Positions 24,189-33,726 of a stretch of 60,967 nt of DNA are shown piece after piece. Source of the stretch: Paracoccaceae bacterium (GTDB lineage Bacteria; Pseudomonadota; Alphaproteobacteria; Rhodobacterales; Rhodobacteraceae); assembly GCA_002402045.2 (NCBI GenBank), contig NVUX02000118.1, positions 1-60,967 on the forward strand, written 5' to 3'. Below the pieces are notes generated by a model. The model did no database searches. It was not told the origin of the DNA and saw nothing but the letters and a program-made list of their open reading frames with translations. Made by a program: the position numbers and the translations under genes. Numbering within the stretch: position 1 is the stretch's first letter; every line of letters starts with the position of its first letter.

Positions 24189-25490
24189 ATGACCCTCTCC
24201 TCCTCTATGAATGCAGGTGTATCCGGCCTGAACGTGAATGCCAGCCGGTTGGCTACGATTTCAGATAATATCGCCAACTCCAATACCTATGGATACAAGC
24301 GCGTGGATGCTGATTTTACGGCTATGACCCTTGGAGGGCGCACCGGGTCCTATATGGCTGGCGGGGTAGGGGTGTCGACCTTTCGCAACATCTCAACCCA
24401 AGGTTCTCGGATAACAACGGCGAATTCGATGGATATCGCCATCGGCGGGCGCGGTTTTTTACCGGTGACTCTAAGCTCGGCGCTGGCGGACACAAGCTCA
24501 GCATTGCCTCTGCGGCTGGCCACCACCGGCTCGTTTAGGCCTGATTCCGAGGGCATTTTGACCAGCAATAGCGGCCTCGTGCTTATGGGCTGGCCCGCTG
24601 ATGCTGATGGCACCTTTCCGCCATTCCCACGCGATAGCGCGTCTGGGCTGGTGCCGGTGAACATTGCGCATAACCAGTTTGCCGCCAATCCCACCACCGA
24701 AATTCAGCTCGGCATCAACCTACCGGCCACCGCCACGCAAGCGGGCGGCACCGGAGACCCGTTTGATCTGTCAATCGAGTATTTTGATAACCTCGGCACC
24801 ACCCAAACCATGACCGCGACGTTTACGCCGCAAGTGCCAGGGGCCGGCCAGTCTAACCTTTGGACCATGGAAATTACCGACCTTGCTACCGGCGCGGCCC
24901 CGATTGCCGAATTCACCGTGCAGTTTGACGCTACCACCGCCTCGGGCGGCTCTATGCTTAGCGTGGTGCCGGTGTTTGGCGGGGCGTATAATGCCGCTAC
25001 CGGTGATTTGAATGTCACCTTTGATCGCGGCCCTGTGGCTATAAATATCGGCCTTATCGGTTCAAACGACCGGATGACCCAGCTCTCGAGCAGCTTCGCC
25101 CCAATTAACCTCTCCAAAAACGGCGCGCCTACGGGCAACGTGATTGGCGTGGAAATTGATAAAAACGGTATTGTGTCTGCCAATTATGACAGCGGCTTTA
25201 GCAAGGAAATATTCCGTGTGCCGCTGATTGATGTGCCAAACGCCAATGCGCTGGAGGCTCTGCCAAACCAGACCTATGCGATCACCCGTGATAGTGGCTC
25301 AATGTTCCTCTGGGATGCCGGATCTGGCCCCACGGGTGAGACCATCGGCTATGCCCGAGAGGAAAGCACAACCGATATCGCGGGCGAGCTTACCGCGCTG
25401 ATCCAAACCCAGCGCGCCTATTCATCCAATGCAAAAATCATCCAAACCGTGGATGAGATGCTGCAAGAAACTACCAACATTAAACGCTAA
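24189..25490 (+). CDS. flgE: flagellar hook protein FlgE
   Basis: 433 residues. The N-terminal flagellar rod/hook motif is SSSMNAGVSGLNVNASRLATISDNIANSNTYGYKR. The C-terminal counterpart is ELTALIQTQRAYSSNAKIIQTVDEMLQETTNIKR. Between them lies the variable hook domain. FlgE polymerises outside the cell into the curved hook that joins rod and filament. It is followed 18 nt later by flgK. The FlgD cap and FliK length control proteins are encoded on the minus strand at 38162-40081. Confidence 0.95.
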   Translation: MTLSSSMNAGVSGLNVNASRLATISDNIANSNTYGYKRVDADFTAMTLGGRTGSYMAGGVGVSTFRNISTQGSRITTANSMDIAIGGRGFLPVTLSSALADTSSALPLRLATTGSFRPDSEGILTSNSGLVLMGWPADADGTFPPFPRDSASGLVPVNIAHNQFAANPTTEIQLGINLPATATQAGGTGDPFDLSIEYFDNLGTTQTMTATFTPQVPGAGQSNLWTMEITDLATGAAPIAEFTVQFDATTASGGSMLSVVPVFGGAYNAATGDLNVTFDRGPVAINIGLIGSNDRMTQLSSSFAPINLSKNGAPTGNVIGVEIDKNGIVSANYDSGFSKEIFRVPLIDVPNANALEALPNQTYAITRDSGSMFLWDAGSGPTGETIGYAREESTTDIAGELTALIQTQRAYSSNAKIIQTVDEMLQETTNIKR

Positions 25491-25508
25491 GGGAAAAGGG
25501 GTTAACCC

Positions 25509-26966
25509 ATGAGTATTTCAGCAGCCATATCAAACGCATATTCGGGGTTAACCTCTGTTTCGCGCATGGCGGAAACGGTGTCTAACAACATCGCCAACGC
25601 CATGAATGAAAACTATGCCCGCCGTTCGGTGATCACCGACCAGCGGGTAGTGGGCGGCGTGGGCATGGGGGTGCATGTCACCTCTATTGACCGCGCGTTG
25701 GACCTGCTGGCAACCTCCTCGCGCCGTTCGCGCGGGGCCTCTTATGGTAACGCCAACACACTAAGCACCGCCACTAGCCGTATGGCGGCCTCACTTGGCG
25801 TGCCGGGTGATGCTGGTGCGCTCGGCTCGCGGATGCTTAGCTTTGAAAATGCCATACGGACGGCGGCTGATAATCCGGCGTCGGCGTCGGCGCGTGAGCA
25901 GGTTTTGGCGGAGGCCAACAATCTCACCAAAGCGCTCAAAACCATCTCGACCCAAACCATGGCGGTGCGGATGGAGGCGGATGCCAGTATCGCCACCCAA
26001 GTGCGCACGGTTAATGTGGCGCTTAAGAAGATTGAAGCGGTTAACACCGAGATCAGGCTACGGCAAGGCAGCGGCAACACCGCTGCGCTGGAAGACGTGC
26101 GCAAAAAACTGATTGATGAAGTGTCTAGCATCATTCCTATTAAGCAAATCTCGCGCGAAGGCGGCGTGATTGCGCTATATTCTGAGGGCGGTGCGGCGCT
26201 GATTGATGGCAGCGCCAATGAGCTTGGATTTTCCTCCACGCCGACCATTACGCCAGATATGACCCTTGCCTCGGGTGCGCTTTCGGGCCTTACACTCAAT
26301 GGCCGCCCGATGGGGATCGGCACCGGCAGCGGCCAGCTTGAAGGCGGCAGCTTGGCGGCGGGGTTTAACGTGCGTGATGTGCTCACGCCCGAGTTTAACG
26401 CCCGCATAGATGCGGTGGCGCGCGACCTTGTGGAGCGCTTCCAAAGCCCCAGCACTGATCCGAGCCTTGCGCCCGGTGATGCGGGCCTGTTCACCGATAA
26501 TGGTGCGGCCTTTAACCCTGTTAACGAGCTGGCACTGGCCCTGCGGTTGGAAATTAATGTGGCCGTTGACCCCGCACAAGGCGGTGATCTTTGGCGGTTG
26601 CGTGATGGCATTAACGCCGTGGTGCAAGGCCCCGCTGGCGATGATACGCAGCTCCGCCGAATGGCCGATGCGATGGATGCACAACGCACCCCAAGCGCTG
26701 TCACCGGCCTTATCAACCTCGTGAGTGCTACTGAGTTGGCCGAGGGTATTACGGCGCTTGTTGCGGCCCAAGCCGCGCGGGCGGAAGACACCACAGCCTA
26801 TAATGCGGGCCAGTTTGAGATTCTGCGCGAAAGCGAGCTTGGCATAGTCGGCGTTGATACCGATTACGAAATGCAGATGCTCTTGATGATCGAGCAAGCC
26901 TATGCCGCCAATGCGCGGGTTATCGCAACCGCTGACCAGCTCATGCAAACCTTGTTGGAGATCTAG
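25509..26966 (+). CDS. flgK: hook-filament junction protein FlgK (HAP1)
   Basis: 485 residues, in the normal range for alphaproteobacterial FlgK. The N-terminus (SISAAISNAYSGLTSVSRMAETVSNNIANAMNENYARR) and the C-terminus (YEMQMLLMIEQAYAANARVIATADQLMQTLLEI) carry the paired rod/hook helices that form the coiled coil of the junction. It is exported by the flagellar type III system and sits between hook and FlgL. Its stop codon abuts the flgL ATG at 26967, so the two are translated together. Confidence 0.95.
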   Translation: MSISAAISNAYSGLTSVSRMAETVSNNIANAMNENYARRSVITDQRVVGGVGMGVHVTSIDRALDLLATSSRRSRGASYGNANTLSTATSRMAASLGVPGDAGALGSRMLSFENAIRTAADNPASASAREQVLAEANNLTKALKTISTQTMAVRMEADASIATQVRTVNVALKKIEAVNTEIRLRQGSGNTAALEDVRKKLIDEVSSIIPIKQISREGGVIALYSEGGAALIDGSANELGFSSTPTITPDMTLASGALSGLTLNGRPMGIGTGSGQLEGGSLAAGFNVRDVLTPEFNARIDAVARDLVERFQSPSTDPSLAPGDAGLFTDNGAAFNPVNELALALRLEINVAVDPAQGGDLWRLRDGINAVVQGPAGDDTQLRRMADAMDAQRTPSAVTGLINLVSATELAEGITALVAAQAARAEDTTAYNAGQFEILRESELGIVGVDTDYEMQMLLMIEQAYAANARVIATADQLMQTLLEI

Positions 26967-27974
26967 ATGTATACCGGCATTTCAAACCTCGCGAGCAATA
27001 TGCAAATGGCCCGCGCAAATAACCAAACCAGGCTGGCGCTTAATACCGCAGGGCAGGAGGTGGCCTCTGGCCGCAAATCTGACCTACTGGCCGCCACCGG
27101 CGGTGATTTTGGTCCGCTCTTTGCGATTGAGCGCACGCTTGTGCAGCTGGATATGCGGGCGCAAAACATCAAAAATGCCGCAGCCAAGGCCGCTGCCAGC
27201 CAGCTTAATATGGAAAATATCCAAACCACGCTGGCGAATTACGGCACAGACCTATTGGGGGCAGTCGGCATTGATAGCCAACCCCAAGCCTTTAGCATCG
27301 CCAATTCGGCCCGCGGCGCGCTAGACCGTATGGTCTCGGCGCTCAACACCCAATACGGCGGGCAATCGCTATTTGCTGGCGCGAATATAGATGGCCCCGC
27401 TGTGGTGGATGGGGCCACTATGTATGCCGATATTACGGCCCTCACACTGGCCGCACCTGATTCCGTAACCGCTATCGCTGCGATTGATGACTACTTTTTC
27501 AACCCTGCGGGCGGCTTTGCAACAAGCGGCTTTACAGGCTCCACGCTGGATGCTCCTGGGGCCGAGGTGGCAAACGGCGAAGTGGTGAATTATTCTCTGC
27601 GCGGCGATGATCTTTCCATCCGCCAAGCCTTGCGCAACGTAGCCATGGCGGCCGTAGCCGCCAATGGAGACCACGGCGGCAGTAATTTTGACGGCATGAA
27701 CATGCTGCGCGAAGCGGCGCTGGGCTCGATCTCTACGCAGGGCGGCTTAACAAGCCTGCGTGAAGGCCTCGGCCATGTAGAACAACAGATTGATACGGCC
27801 GCCGCGCGTAATTTGGCAGAATCTAGCACCTATGAGATCAACCGTAACGCCATTCTCGCAGCGGACCCTTACGAGGCCGCGACCCGTTTCCAAGCCCTTG
27901 AGGGGCAAATGGAGGCCATCTATCTGATGACCTCACGGCTTTCGAACATGAGGCTGCAAAACTATCTGAGGTGA
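26967..27974 (+). CDS. flgL: hook-filament junction protein FlgL (HAP3)
   Basis: 335 residues. The flagellin-like N-terminal helix is seen (YTGISNLASNMQMARANNQTRLALNTAGQEVASGRKSD) along with the C-terminal helix (ATRFQALEGQMEAIYLMTSRLSNMRLQNYLR). FlgL caps the junction and provides the base for flagellin. It directly follows flgK with no gap and is 4 nt before flgI, so all three are clearly one operon. Confidence 0.93.
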   Translation: MYTGISNLASNMQMARANNQTRLALNTAGQEVASGRKSDLLAATGGDFGPLFAIERTLVQLDMRAQNIKNAAAKAAASQLNMENIQTTLANYGTDLLGAVGIDSQPQAFSIANSARGALDRMVSALNTQYGGQSLFAGANIDGPAVVDGATMYADITALTLAAPDSVTAIAAIDDYFFNPAGGFATSGFTGSTLDAPGAEVANGEVVNYSLRGDDLSIRQALRNVAMAAVAANGDHGGSNFDGMNMLREAALGSISTQGGLTSLREGLGHVEQQIDTAAARNLAESSTYEINRNAILAADPYEAATRFQALEGQMEAIYLMTSRLSNMRLQNYLR

Positions 27975-27978
27975 AACC

Positions 27979-29100
27979 TTGCATAAATTTATAAACACGT
28001 TGGTGTGCGCCAGTATGGCCGCACTTTCAGTATTCGCCCTTCCGGCGCTGGCGCAGGAGGTGAGGATTAAAGACCTCGTAGAAATTGACGGGGTGCGCGG
28101 CAATGACCTTGTCGGCTACGGCCTTGTTGTGGGCCTAAACGGCACCGGTGACGGGCTGCGAAATTCGCCCTTCACCGAGGAGGCGATGACCAACCTTCTG
28201 GAGCGCCTTGGTATTAACGTAACCGGCGAGAGCTTCCGCTCCAAAAATGTGGCGGCGGTGCTGGTGACGGCCAACTTGCCGCCTTTTGCGCGGGCTGGTG
28301 GGCAGATAGACATTACGGTTTCGACCATCGGCGACGCTAAAAGCCTGCTTGGCGGCACCCTGATTATGACGCCGCTCAATGCCGCCGACGGCCAGATTTA
28401 CGCCGTGGCCCAAGGTTCGGTAATTGCCGGCGGGGTTACCGCGGGCGGGCAGGGGGCCACGGTAACCCAAGGTGTGCCTACGTCGGGGGTTATCCCTTCT
28501 GGCGCGCGGGTCGAGCGTGAAATTGCCTTTGATTTTACGACCATGCAGCAAATGCGACTGGCCTTGCGGGACCCCGATTTCACCACGGCGGCTCGGATTG
28601 AACGGGCAATTAACGATCGTTTTGGCGCTCCCATTGCGCGCATGTTGGATTCCGGCACTGTGGCGCTAAGCTTAAGTGCTGCCAACGCGCCATCTCCGGC
28701 TCATCTTGTGGCATTGCTGGAAAATATTGAAATCCACCCCGAGCAACGGGCCCGTGTGGTGGTGGACCAACGCTCTGGCACCATCGTGCTGGGGGCGGAT
28801 GTGAAAATCAGCCGCGTGGCGGTTTCGCAGGGCGGGCTTACGCTGCGGGTTCAAGAAAACCCGATCGTGGTGCAACCCAACCCGTTTACCATTGGTGGCC
28901 AGCCCATTGTAGTACCCAACACCACAGCCACCATAGAGCAAGACCCTGGCACGCAAATGGCGTTGGTAGAAACGGCTGTTTCGTTGCCCGAAGTGATTGA
29001 GGGCCTAAACGCTCTCGGGGTTTCTCCTCGTAATATGATTGATATCCTCAAGGCCATAAAAGCAGCAGGTGCGTTGCACGCTGAGTTTATCGTGCAATAG
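27979..29100 (+). CDS. flgI: flagellar P-ring protein FlgI
   Basis: 373 residues from a TTG start. A Sec signal peptide is clear (LVCASMAALSVFALPALAQ), with cleavage after about residue 25. The mature part has the FlgI family features VRIKDLVEIDGVRGNDLVGYGLVVGLNGTGDGL and, at the end, GVSPRNMIDILKAIKAAGALHAEFIVQ. FlgI forms the P ring around the rod in the peptidoglycan layer. It is the last gene of the motB-flgI row; FlgA, its chaperone, is encoded at 50661. Confidence 0.95.
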   Translation: MHKFINTLVCASMAALSVFALPALAQEVRIKDLVEIDGVRGNDLVGYGLVVGLNGTGDGLRNSPFTEEAMTNLLERLGINVTGESFRSKNVAAVLVTANLPPFARAGGQIDITVSTIGDAKSLLGGTLIMTPLNAADGQIYAVAQGSVIAGGVTAGGQGATVTQGVPTSGVIPSGARVEREIAFDFTTMQQMRLALRDPDFTTAARIERAINDRFGAPIARMLDSGTVALSLSAANAPSPAHLVALLENIEIHPEQRARVVVDQRSGTIVLGADVKISRVAVSQGGLTLRVQENPIVVQPNPFTIGGQPIVVPNTTATIEQDPGTQMALVETAVSLPEVIEGLNALGVSPRNMIDILKAIKAAGALHAEFIVQ

Positions 29101-29954
29101 AGCGTGGGGCGTGTAAAGGCACATGCCCCAATTGGCCATGCGAGTATCGAGCTGACATCAATGGTTTTATCCTCTGGATCTGGCAATAGCATTCTGCGTT
29201 CGCCGTATAGCATGTCGGTGGAGGTGCTGAAATTATGGCCTTCATTTGCTGAGTGCTTTCATGCAAATTTCGACGTTATCAACAACGAGCGTGAGCATTA
29301 TGCCAGATGGTGAGGCGGAAACCTCTGGGGGACAGTTTCGTGGTTGCTATCAAGCAACCAGATTTAAAATCCGGCCTGTCGGTGTGAGTTAAGGTGATGA
29401 ACCAACCGAAATCAGTATGGCGTGTTATACCTAACATGGGCGACCGCGGATAAAGTTGAAGCCGTGGATGAAATCAGAATACAATATGCGGAACGGGTCT
29501 TGCTGGGATCATCTGTTAACTAGGCTGACAAAGCCTTGTGCGCAAAGATGTTTACTTGGCTGCAATAAGGGCGGTTGATGATGCCGCGGCCAAAAGCACA
29601 GATAGCGAGATCGGAAAAATTGTGGCGCTTGTTATCTGATATAAGTGGGCTAGAAAAGCACAAAATTTGCATGACTCAACCTCTGGCAACAGTCCAAAAT
29701 CGCGGAAAGGCCTGCACTGCCGAGCGAAGCGAGGCCATGTTTGCCGTGTGTCGGGATTGCGTAGCAAAAACCGGCACACGGCAAAGACAGTATTGCGGGT
29801 TAGCGCCATGCCTAGCCCCAACCGCAGCGCGCCTTTACCTCAGGGCAGGGCGAAGTGGTTGGGTATTGGGGAAGGCCTCCCCCCCCTCGGCAAAGGCGCG
29901 GTTTTCAGCAAGTTGAAAACATAGGTTGCCGCCGGCCCTAGCCTCGGCGGCGCT
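29101..29954. other. long gap between flgI and fliP with gene remnants
   Basis: About 850 bases with no intact gene. A reading at about 29402-29523 (QYGVLYLTWATADKVEAVDEIR and onward, ending LLGSSVN) and another ending near 29630 (RKDVYLAAIRAVDDAAAKSTDSEIG) look like pieces of real but decayed proteins. A long hairpin lies at 29740-29785. The rest shows short G/C-rich inverted pieces (for example GGCCTCCCCCCCCTCGG near 29873). The gap lies between two convergent flagellar operons and may be an old insertion or deletion scar. Confidence 0.45.
29740..29785. repeat. long imperfect hairpin
   Basis: TTTGCCGTGTGTCGG at 29740-29754 pairs with CCGGCACACGGCAAA at 29771-29785 with one mismatch. Inside it a second small stem, TTGC-GTA-GCAA, can form. 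With flgI and fliP converging from both sides, it may act as a shared transcription stop, but there is no T-run. It could also be the end of a mobile repeat. Confidence 0.5.
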
Positions 29955-30665
29955 TTATTGGTAGCTTTGCACCAAGGCCCCGGCGACCAGCGCCCAGCCG
30001 TCAGCCAGCACGAAAAACGCCAGTTTGAATGGCAGAGCGATGACCGCGGGGGGGACCATCATCATACCCATGGACATCAGCACTGCGGCGATGACCAGAT
30101 CAATGATAAGGAACGGCAAAAATATCAAGAAACCAATCTCGAAACCGCGTTGGATTTCGCTGAGAAGGAAGCTTGGCACGAGGATGCTGAGCGGTATTTC
30201 ACCCTCTTCGGGCGCATATGGCGCTGAATTTATCATCAGATCAAGGGTGTCTTGCTGAACACGGCCCATCATGAATGTTTGAAACGGGGCGCGAATATTG
30301 TCGATTGCCACTTGGGTGGCAATCGAGCCGTCCATTAGGGGCACAACGCCTGTATCCCATGCTTGATTAAACACCGGCGCCATCACAAACCACGTAAGAA
30401 ACATGGCTAAGCTAACGATCATCATATTGGGGGGGGCTTGCTGCACACCAATGGCTTGCCGCAAGATTGAAAGCACCGTGACCATAAAGGGAAAACAGGT
30501 GACCATCATGGCGATGCCGGGGGCGAGGCTGAGCAGGGTGAGCAGCACAAACAACTGCACCGATTGCAGCGAAAGCGAGCCGCTCCCCAAATCAAATTGC
30601 ACAGATTGTGCCAGCACGGGGCTAGCCCCAAGCATAGCAAATAGGACCGTAAGCCTAAAAACCAT
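29955..30665 (-). CDS. fliP: flagellar export gate protein FliP
   Basis: 236 residues from the ATG at 30665, which overlaps the end of fliN by 11 nt; a TTG at 30677 is possible but less likely. A signal peptide at the N-terminus is normal for FliP. Family motifs are LLTLLSLAPGIAMMVTCFPFMVTVLSILRQAIG and PFLIIDLVIAAVLMSMGMMMVPPAVIALPFKLAFFVLADGW. FliP forms the core of the type III export gate with FliQ (48865) and FliR, which was not found here. It is the last gene of the leftward fliF-fliH-fliN-fliP operon. Confidence 0.95.
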   Translation of the reverse strand: MVFRLTVLFAMLGASPVLAQSVQFDLGSGSLSLQSVQLFVLLTLLSLAPGIAMMVTCFPFMVTVLSILRQAIGVQQAPPNMMIVSLAMFLTWFVMAPVFNQAWDTGVVPLMDGSIATQVAIDNIRAPFQTFMMGRVQQDTLDLMINSAPYAPEEGEIPLSILVPSFLLSEIQRGFEIGFLIFLPFLIIDLVIAAVLMSMGMMMVPPAVIALPFKLAFFVLADGWALVAGALVQSYQ

Positions 30666-30927
30666 TTTGCAAATCAACCACTTGCGTCAAGCGCACCCCG
30701 AGTTTTCCCTCTTCGCCCTCAATCTCTTGCAGCTCACCTCGGGCAATCAGCTTTTCGCCGATGTAAACCTCAACGGGGTCATCTATCCGACTATCCAGAG
30801 GAATAATCGCGCCTTGAGAGAGCGACAAAAGCTCGGAGATTAAGGGCTTAGCCTTGCCGACGGAAATGGTCATTTCCACAGGCACGCCAAGAAAAGCGTT
30901 TTCGGTTGGTTCTGTTGTATCAGGCAT
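30655..30927 (-). CDS. fliN: flagellar switch protein FliN
   Basis: 90 residues, the short form with one SpoA domain: FLGVPVEMTISVGKAKPLISELLSLSQGAIIPLDSRIDDPVEVYIGEKLIARGELQEIEGEEGKLGVRLTQV. FliN forms the lower part of the C ring that controls rotation and receives the export ATPase complex. It overlaps fliH by 8 nt and fliP by 11 nt. FliM and FliG, its usual C-ring partners, are not in this window. Confidence 0.93.
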   Translation of the reverse strand: MPDTTEPTENAFLGVPVEMTISVGKAKPLISELLSLSQGAIIPLDSRIDDPVEVYIGEKLIARGELQEIEGEEGKLGVRLTQVVDLQNGF

Positions 30928-31510
30928 TATTGGTTCCTGTTTTTTCTATATTGTTAAAGAAGGTATTTATGGCTGTGCGTGTATCTTTCAGGGCCTCTTC
31001 GATGTTGATCTGGTCATAGCCGCCCTGCCAATTTACCCGCGCTTGTAGCCCGTTTAACGCGGGGTCACCCTCTACAGAAAAGTCAGCTTTTGAGGGCGCG
31101 AGGAGGGATTGTATGGAGTTGACGGCTTCGGGCGCGACAGAGATAATGATGCGAGCGGTTGGGGCTTTTTTGTAAGCCTTACAAAGCAAGGCCGCCACTT
31201 CAGCCCCAAAGCCAAGGCGCGCAGACTCGGGCAGCACGGTTTCCACCAATTGTTCAAGCATTGGCTGCATGGATTTCAGCATCATTTGGCAGGCTTCAAT
31301 TTGGGTGAAGCTCATGTCATTCAGCGCTTCCAAAATCGGGGCCAATGTACGAATTTTTTCGTCTTCAAAGGCGCGGCTGGCAGCATCTGCACCTGATTTT
31401 ACGCCATCACTATAGGCGCTGTCCCGCAGGGCCTCAAAGCTTTCAAACTTTGAAATACCGCGGCGAATTTCCACATCATGGGAAAAGGATTCAAGCTTCA
31501 ATACAGACAT
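30920..31510 (-). CDS. fliH: FliH-like flagellar export ATPase regulator
   Basis: 196 residues, helical, with a coiled-coil N-terminal part and a C-terminal domain like the FliH/SctL/V-ATPase E family (LVETVLPESARLGFGAEVAALLCKAYKKAPTARIIISVAPEAVNSI). FliH holds the ATPase FliI and ties it to FliN. Sequence similarity in this family is low, so part of the call comes from its place between fliF and fliN. Its ATG overlaps the fliF stop by one base (TGATG at 31508-31512). Confidence 0.75.
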   Translation of the reverse strand: MSVLKLESFSHDVEIRRGISKFESFEALRDSAYSDGVKSGADAASRAFEDEKIRTLAPILEALNDMSFTQIEACQMMLKSMQPMLEQLVETVLPESARLGFGAEVAALLCKAYKKAPTARIIISVAPEAVNSIQSLLAPSKADFSVEGDPALNGLQARVNWQGGYDQINIEEALKDTRTAINTFFNNIEKTGTNNA

Positions 31511-33111
31511 CAGGCGGGGGTCTCCTCGGTTTCACCGGCGGTATCTATCCAGTTTTGCAGCAGCCGGTTGGTTTCAGTTGAGCGCTCGGAAATGGCGGTG
31601 CGCAAAAGGTCAGCGGCGCTAGGGGCGCTGTGGCCTATGGCGAGCTGTTCTGCGCTGTCTGGCGCGGATAGCAGCCCTTGGGCTTGCGCGCTGACCGCTT
31701 CAGCCAGTGCATCTTCAGGCGCAAGCGGCGGCAGGGAGGGCTGGCTGGAAAGCAGCGGTTTGATCACAAACAGCCCGAGCGCCAGCACCACAACGCTCAG
31801 CACGCCAAGCTGAATGAGCGACATCATATTATTGCCCAAGAACCCGGGTGAAGTATCCACAAATGTGCCGACTTCGGGCGGCCTTGCCATTTGCATGCTT
31901 TCAATCGTCACCACATCGCCGCGCGCCTCGTCAAAGCCGATGGTGGATTTCACCAGTTGTGATAGCGCGGCCAGTTCCTCTTCCGAGCGCGGGGTAAAGG
32001 TTTCCACCCCATTTTCCAGCGTCACAATGTCATTCACCAGCACCGCCACGCTGATTTTCCTAATCTCGCCCGGTGCGCTGACTGTTTCCCGCACGGTTTC
32101 TGACACGTCATAATTAATTATTTCGCTATTGCGTGCTTGGTTACGAGATTCTTCACTAGAGCCGCCCGCATCGCCATCGGGCAAATTGCTGGCCACCGTT
32201 ACGCCTTGTGCGCCTGAGCCTTTGGAATTGTCAGTTTCGCTTTGAGTTTCAGACGAAATGGCGACCTTGGACTCAGGGTCCAGAATGCGCTCTGTCACGG
32301 TTTGGCTCTTTGTTTCCGCATCGACCATTACCTCAACCACGGCATTGCCTTCGCCCACCCGTGCCGCCAAAAGCCGCTCGATATTGCTGCGCATGGCTGC
32401 GGCGCGTGCGTCTAGCCCGTCAGACCCTATAATAACACCACCGGATTCGGCGGCCGTTAACACCACACCCGAATCACCATCGATCACCGTAACCGCATCT
32501 GGGGAAAGGCCGTTTACAGCCGAAGCCACTAAAAAACGCGCCGAATCAGCAAATGCCGGGGGTAGGGAACCATTATTTGCGACTATGGTTACCGAGGCGG
32601 TAGGGCGTGAATTGCGCTCAAATGGGCGATTTGTGCCCGATGCAATATGTACGCGCGCCGAGCGCACCTGAGCCGAAGAGACCAGCGTGCGCGCCAGCTC
32701 CCCCTCTTTGGCACGCCAATATGCGGCGTCAAACATTTGGCTGGTTGTGCCAAAGCCGGAAAGGTTGTCCAGTAGCTCATAGCCCGCAATGCCAGAGCCA
32801 GGTAGCCCCTCTGAGGCCAGTGATAGCCGCGCTTGGTCTCGCGAGCCTGCGTCAACGTATATGGCGTTTCCACGCACTTGATAGGTAATGCCGCGTTGGT
32901 CAAGCGAGGTGATGACCTCCCCTGCGATTGATGGGTCCAGCCCTGCATATAGCAGCGAAAGGCTGGGCGTGGTGGCTACCCGCACCAGCCCCAAGGTGGC
33001 AACCAGTGCAGCCACGGCGGCAAGTACAAAAATTATTTTTTTGCGAGGATCAAGTGTGGTCCACATAGACGTCATTCCAATCAACTTCTGTTTTTCAATG
33101 CCAGCGGCCAT
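31510..33111 (-). CDS. fliF: flagellar MS-ring protein FliF
   Basis: 533 residues from the ATG at 33111, which has a GAGG ribosome site. Membrane helices lie near residues 28-48 and 428-450, as expected for FliF. The periplasmic domains have family features (VVATTPSLSLLYAGLDPSIAGEVITSLDQRGITYQVRGNAIYVD; SARVHIASGTNRPFERNSRPTASV). FliF builds the inner-membrane ring on which the rod and export gate assemble. It is the first gene of the leftward operon and faces fliL across a gap with a CtrA-like site. Confidence 0.96.
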   Translation of the reverse strand: MAAGIEKQKLIGMTSMWTTLDPRKKIIFVLAAVAALVATLGLVRVATTPSLSLLYAGLDPSIAGEVITSLDQRGITYQVRGNAIYVDAGSRDQARLSLASEGLPGSGIAGYELLDNLSGFGTTSQMFDAAYWRAKEGELARTLVSSAQVRSARVHIASGTNRPFERNSRPTASVTIVANNGSLPPAFADSARFLVASAVNGLSPDAVTVIDGDSGVVLTAAESGGVIIGSDGLDARAAAMRSNIERLLAARVGEGNAVVEVMVDAETKSQTVTERILDPESKVAISSETQSETDNSKGSGAQGVTVASNLPDGDAGGSSEESRNQARNSEIINYDVSETVRETVSAPGEIRKISVAVLVNDIVTLENGVETFTPRSEEELAALSQLVKSTIGFDEARGDVVTIESMQMARPPEVGTFVDTSPGFLGNNMMSLIQLGVLSVVVLALGLFVIKPLLSSQPSLPPLAPEDALAEAVSAQAQGLLSAPDSAEQLAIGHSAPSAADLLRTAISERSTETNRLLQNWIDTAGETEETPA

Positions 33112-33155
33112 TCAGGCCACCTCGACGTATTTTTATGCAATTTGCCTCAACAGAT

Positions 33156-33170
33156 TTAACAATTGGTTAG
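33156..33170. promoter_or_regulatory. CtrA-like site in the fliF-fliL gap
   Basis: TTAA at 33156-33159 and TTAG at 33167-33170 are seven bases apart, one base off the CtrA full-site consensus. The 110-bp gap separates two divergent flagellar operons (fliF leftward, fliL rightward), so one CtrA-bound region could serve both. Confidence 0.5.
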
Positions 33171-33221
33171 CTACCGGCGGTTTATGAAAAGAAAAGTTCG
33201 ATTTAATGCAGGAAATGAAAA

Positions 33222-33713
33222 ATGGCGGATGAAACCGAGCCTGAACCGACCGAAGAAAAGAAAAAGGGCGGTAAAAAAGGCTTAATTATAGGGCTGTTAG
33301 GGGCAATTTTGCTCGGCGGAGGCGGATTCTATGCCACCTATGCTGGGCTGATTCTTGGCCCAGCGGGTGAGCATGATACCCATGCCGCCGAATCAGATAT
33401 GCCGCCGTTACCAGAAATTGCATTTATTGAACTGGAGCCGATGGTTGTATCTCTCGGCGGCAATGCCCACGCCAAGTATTTGCGCTTTTCGGCGCAGTTG
33501 GATGTGGATCCGGCGAGCGAAGAAGCGGTGCTCATGGTGCTGCCGCGCATCATTGATGTGCTCAATACCTACCTGCGGGCTGTGTCGGAAGACGAGCTCG
33601 GAAAGCCTGCGGCATTGGAACGGCTGCGCGCACAAATGCTGCGGCGCATTCAAGTGGTAACAGAACATGGGCAGGTGAAAGACTTGCTTATAACGGAGTT
33701 TGTACTCGGATAA
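33222..33713 (+). CDS. fliL: flagellar stator-associated protein FliL (copy 1)
   Basis: 163 residues. A charged N-terminus is followed by one membrane helix at about 20-43 (GLIIGLLGAILLGGGGFYATYAG), a short His/Asp/Glu-rich linker (GEHDTHAAESDMPP), and the periplasmic FliL domain (EPMVVSLGGNAHAKYLRFSAQLDVD). FliL surrounds MotB and supports stator torque or stability. A second FliL-like gene is at 51823. It leads the rightward operon towards motA. Confidence 0.9.
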   Translation: MADETEPEPTEEKKKGGKKGLIIGLLGAILLGGGGFYATYAGLILGPAGEHDTHAAESDMPPLPEIAFIELEPMVVSLGGNAHAKYLRFSAQLDVDPASEEAVLMVLPRIIDVLNTYLRAVSEDELGKPAALERLRAQMLRRIQVVTEHGQVKDLLITEFVLG

Positions 33714-33726
33714 AGGAGGGGCCAGA

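Noticed and set aside
25742-26794. 350-codon open frame on the minus strand
   Set aside because: It lies wholly opposite flgK, which has clear family motifs; the antisense product is low-complexity and serine/alanine-rich, as expected from codon bias.
26175-26948. 257-codon open frame on the minus strand
   Set aside because: Antisense to flgK, with no recognisable motif and no ribosome site.
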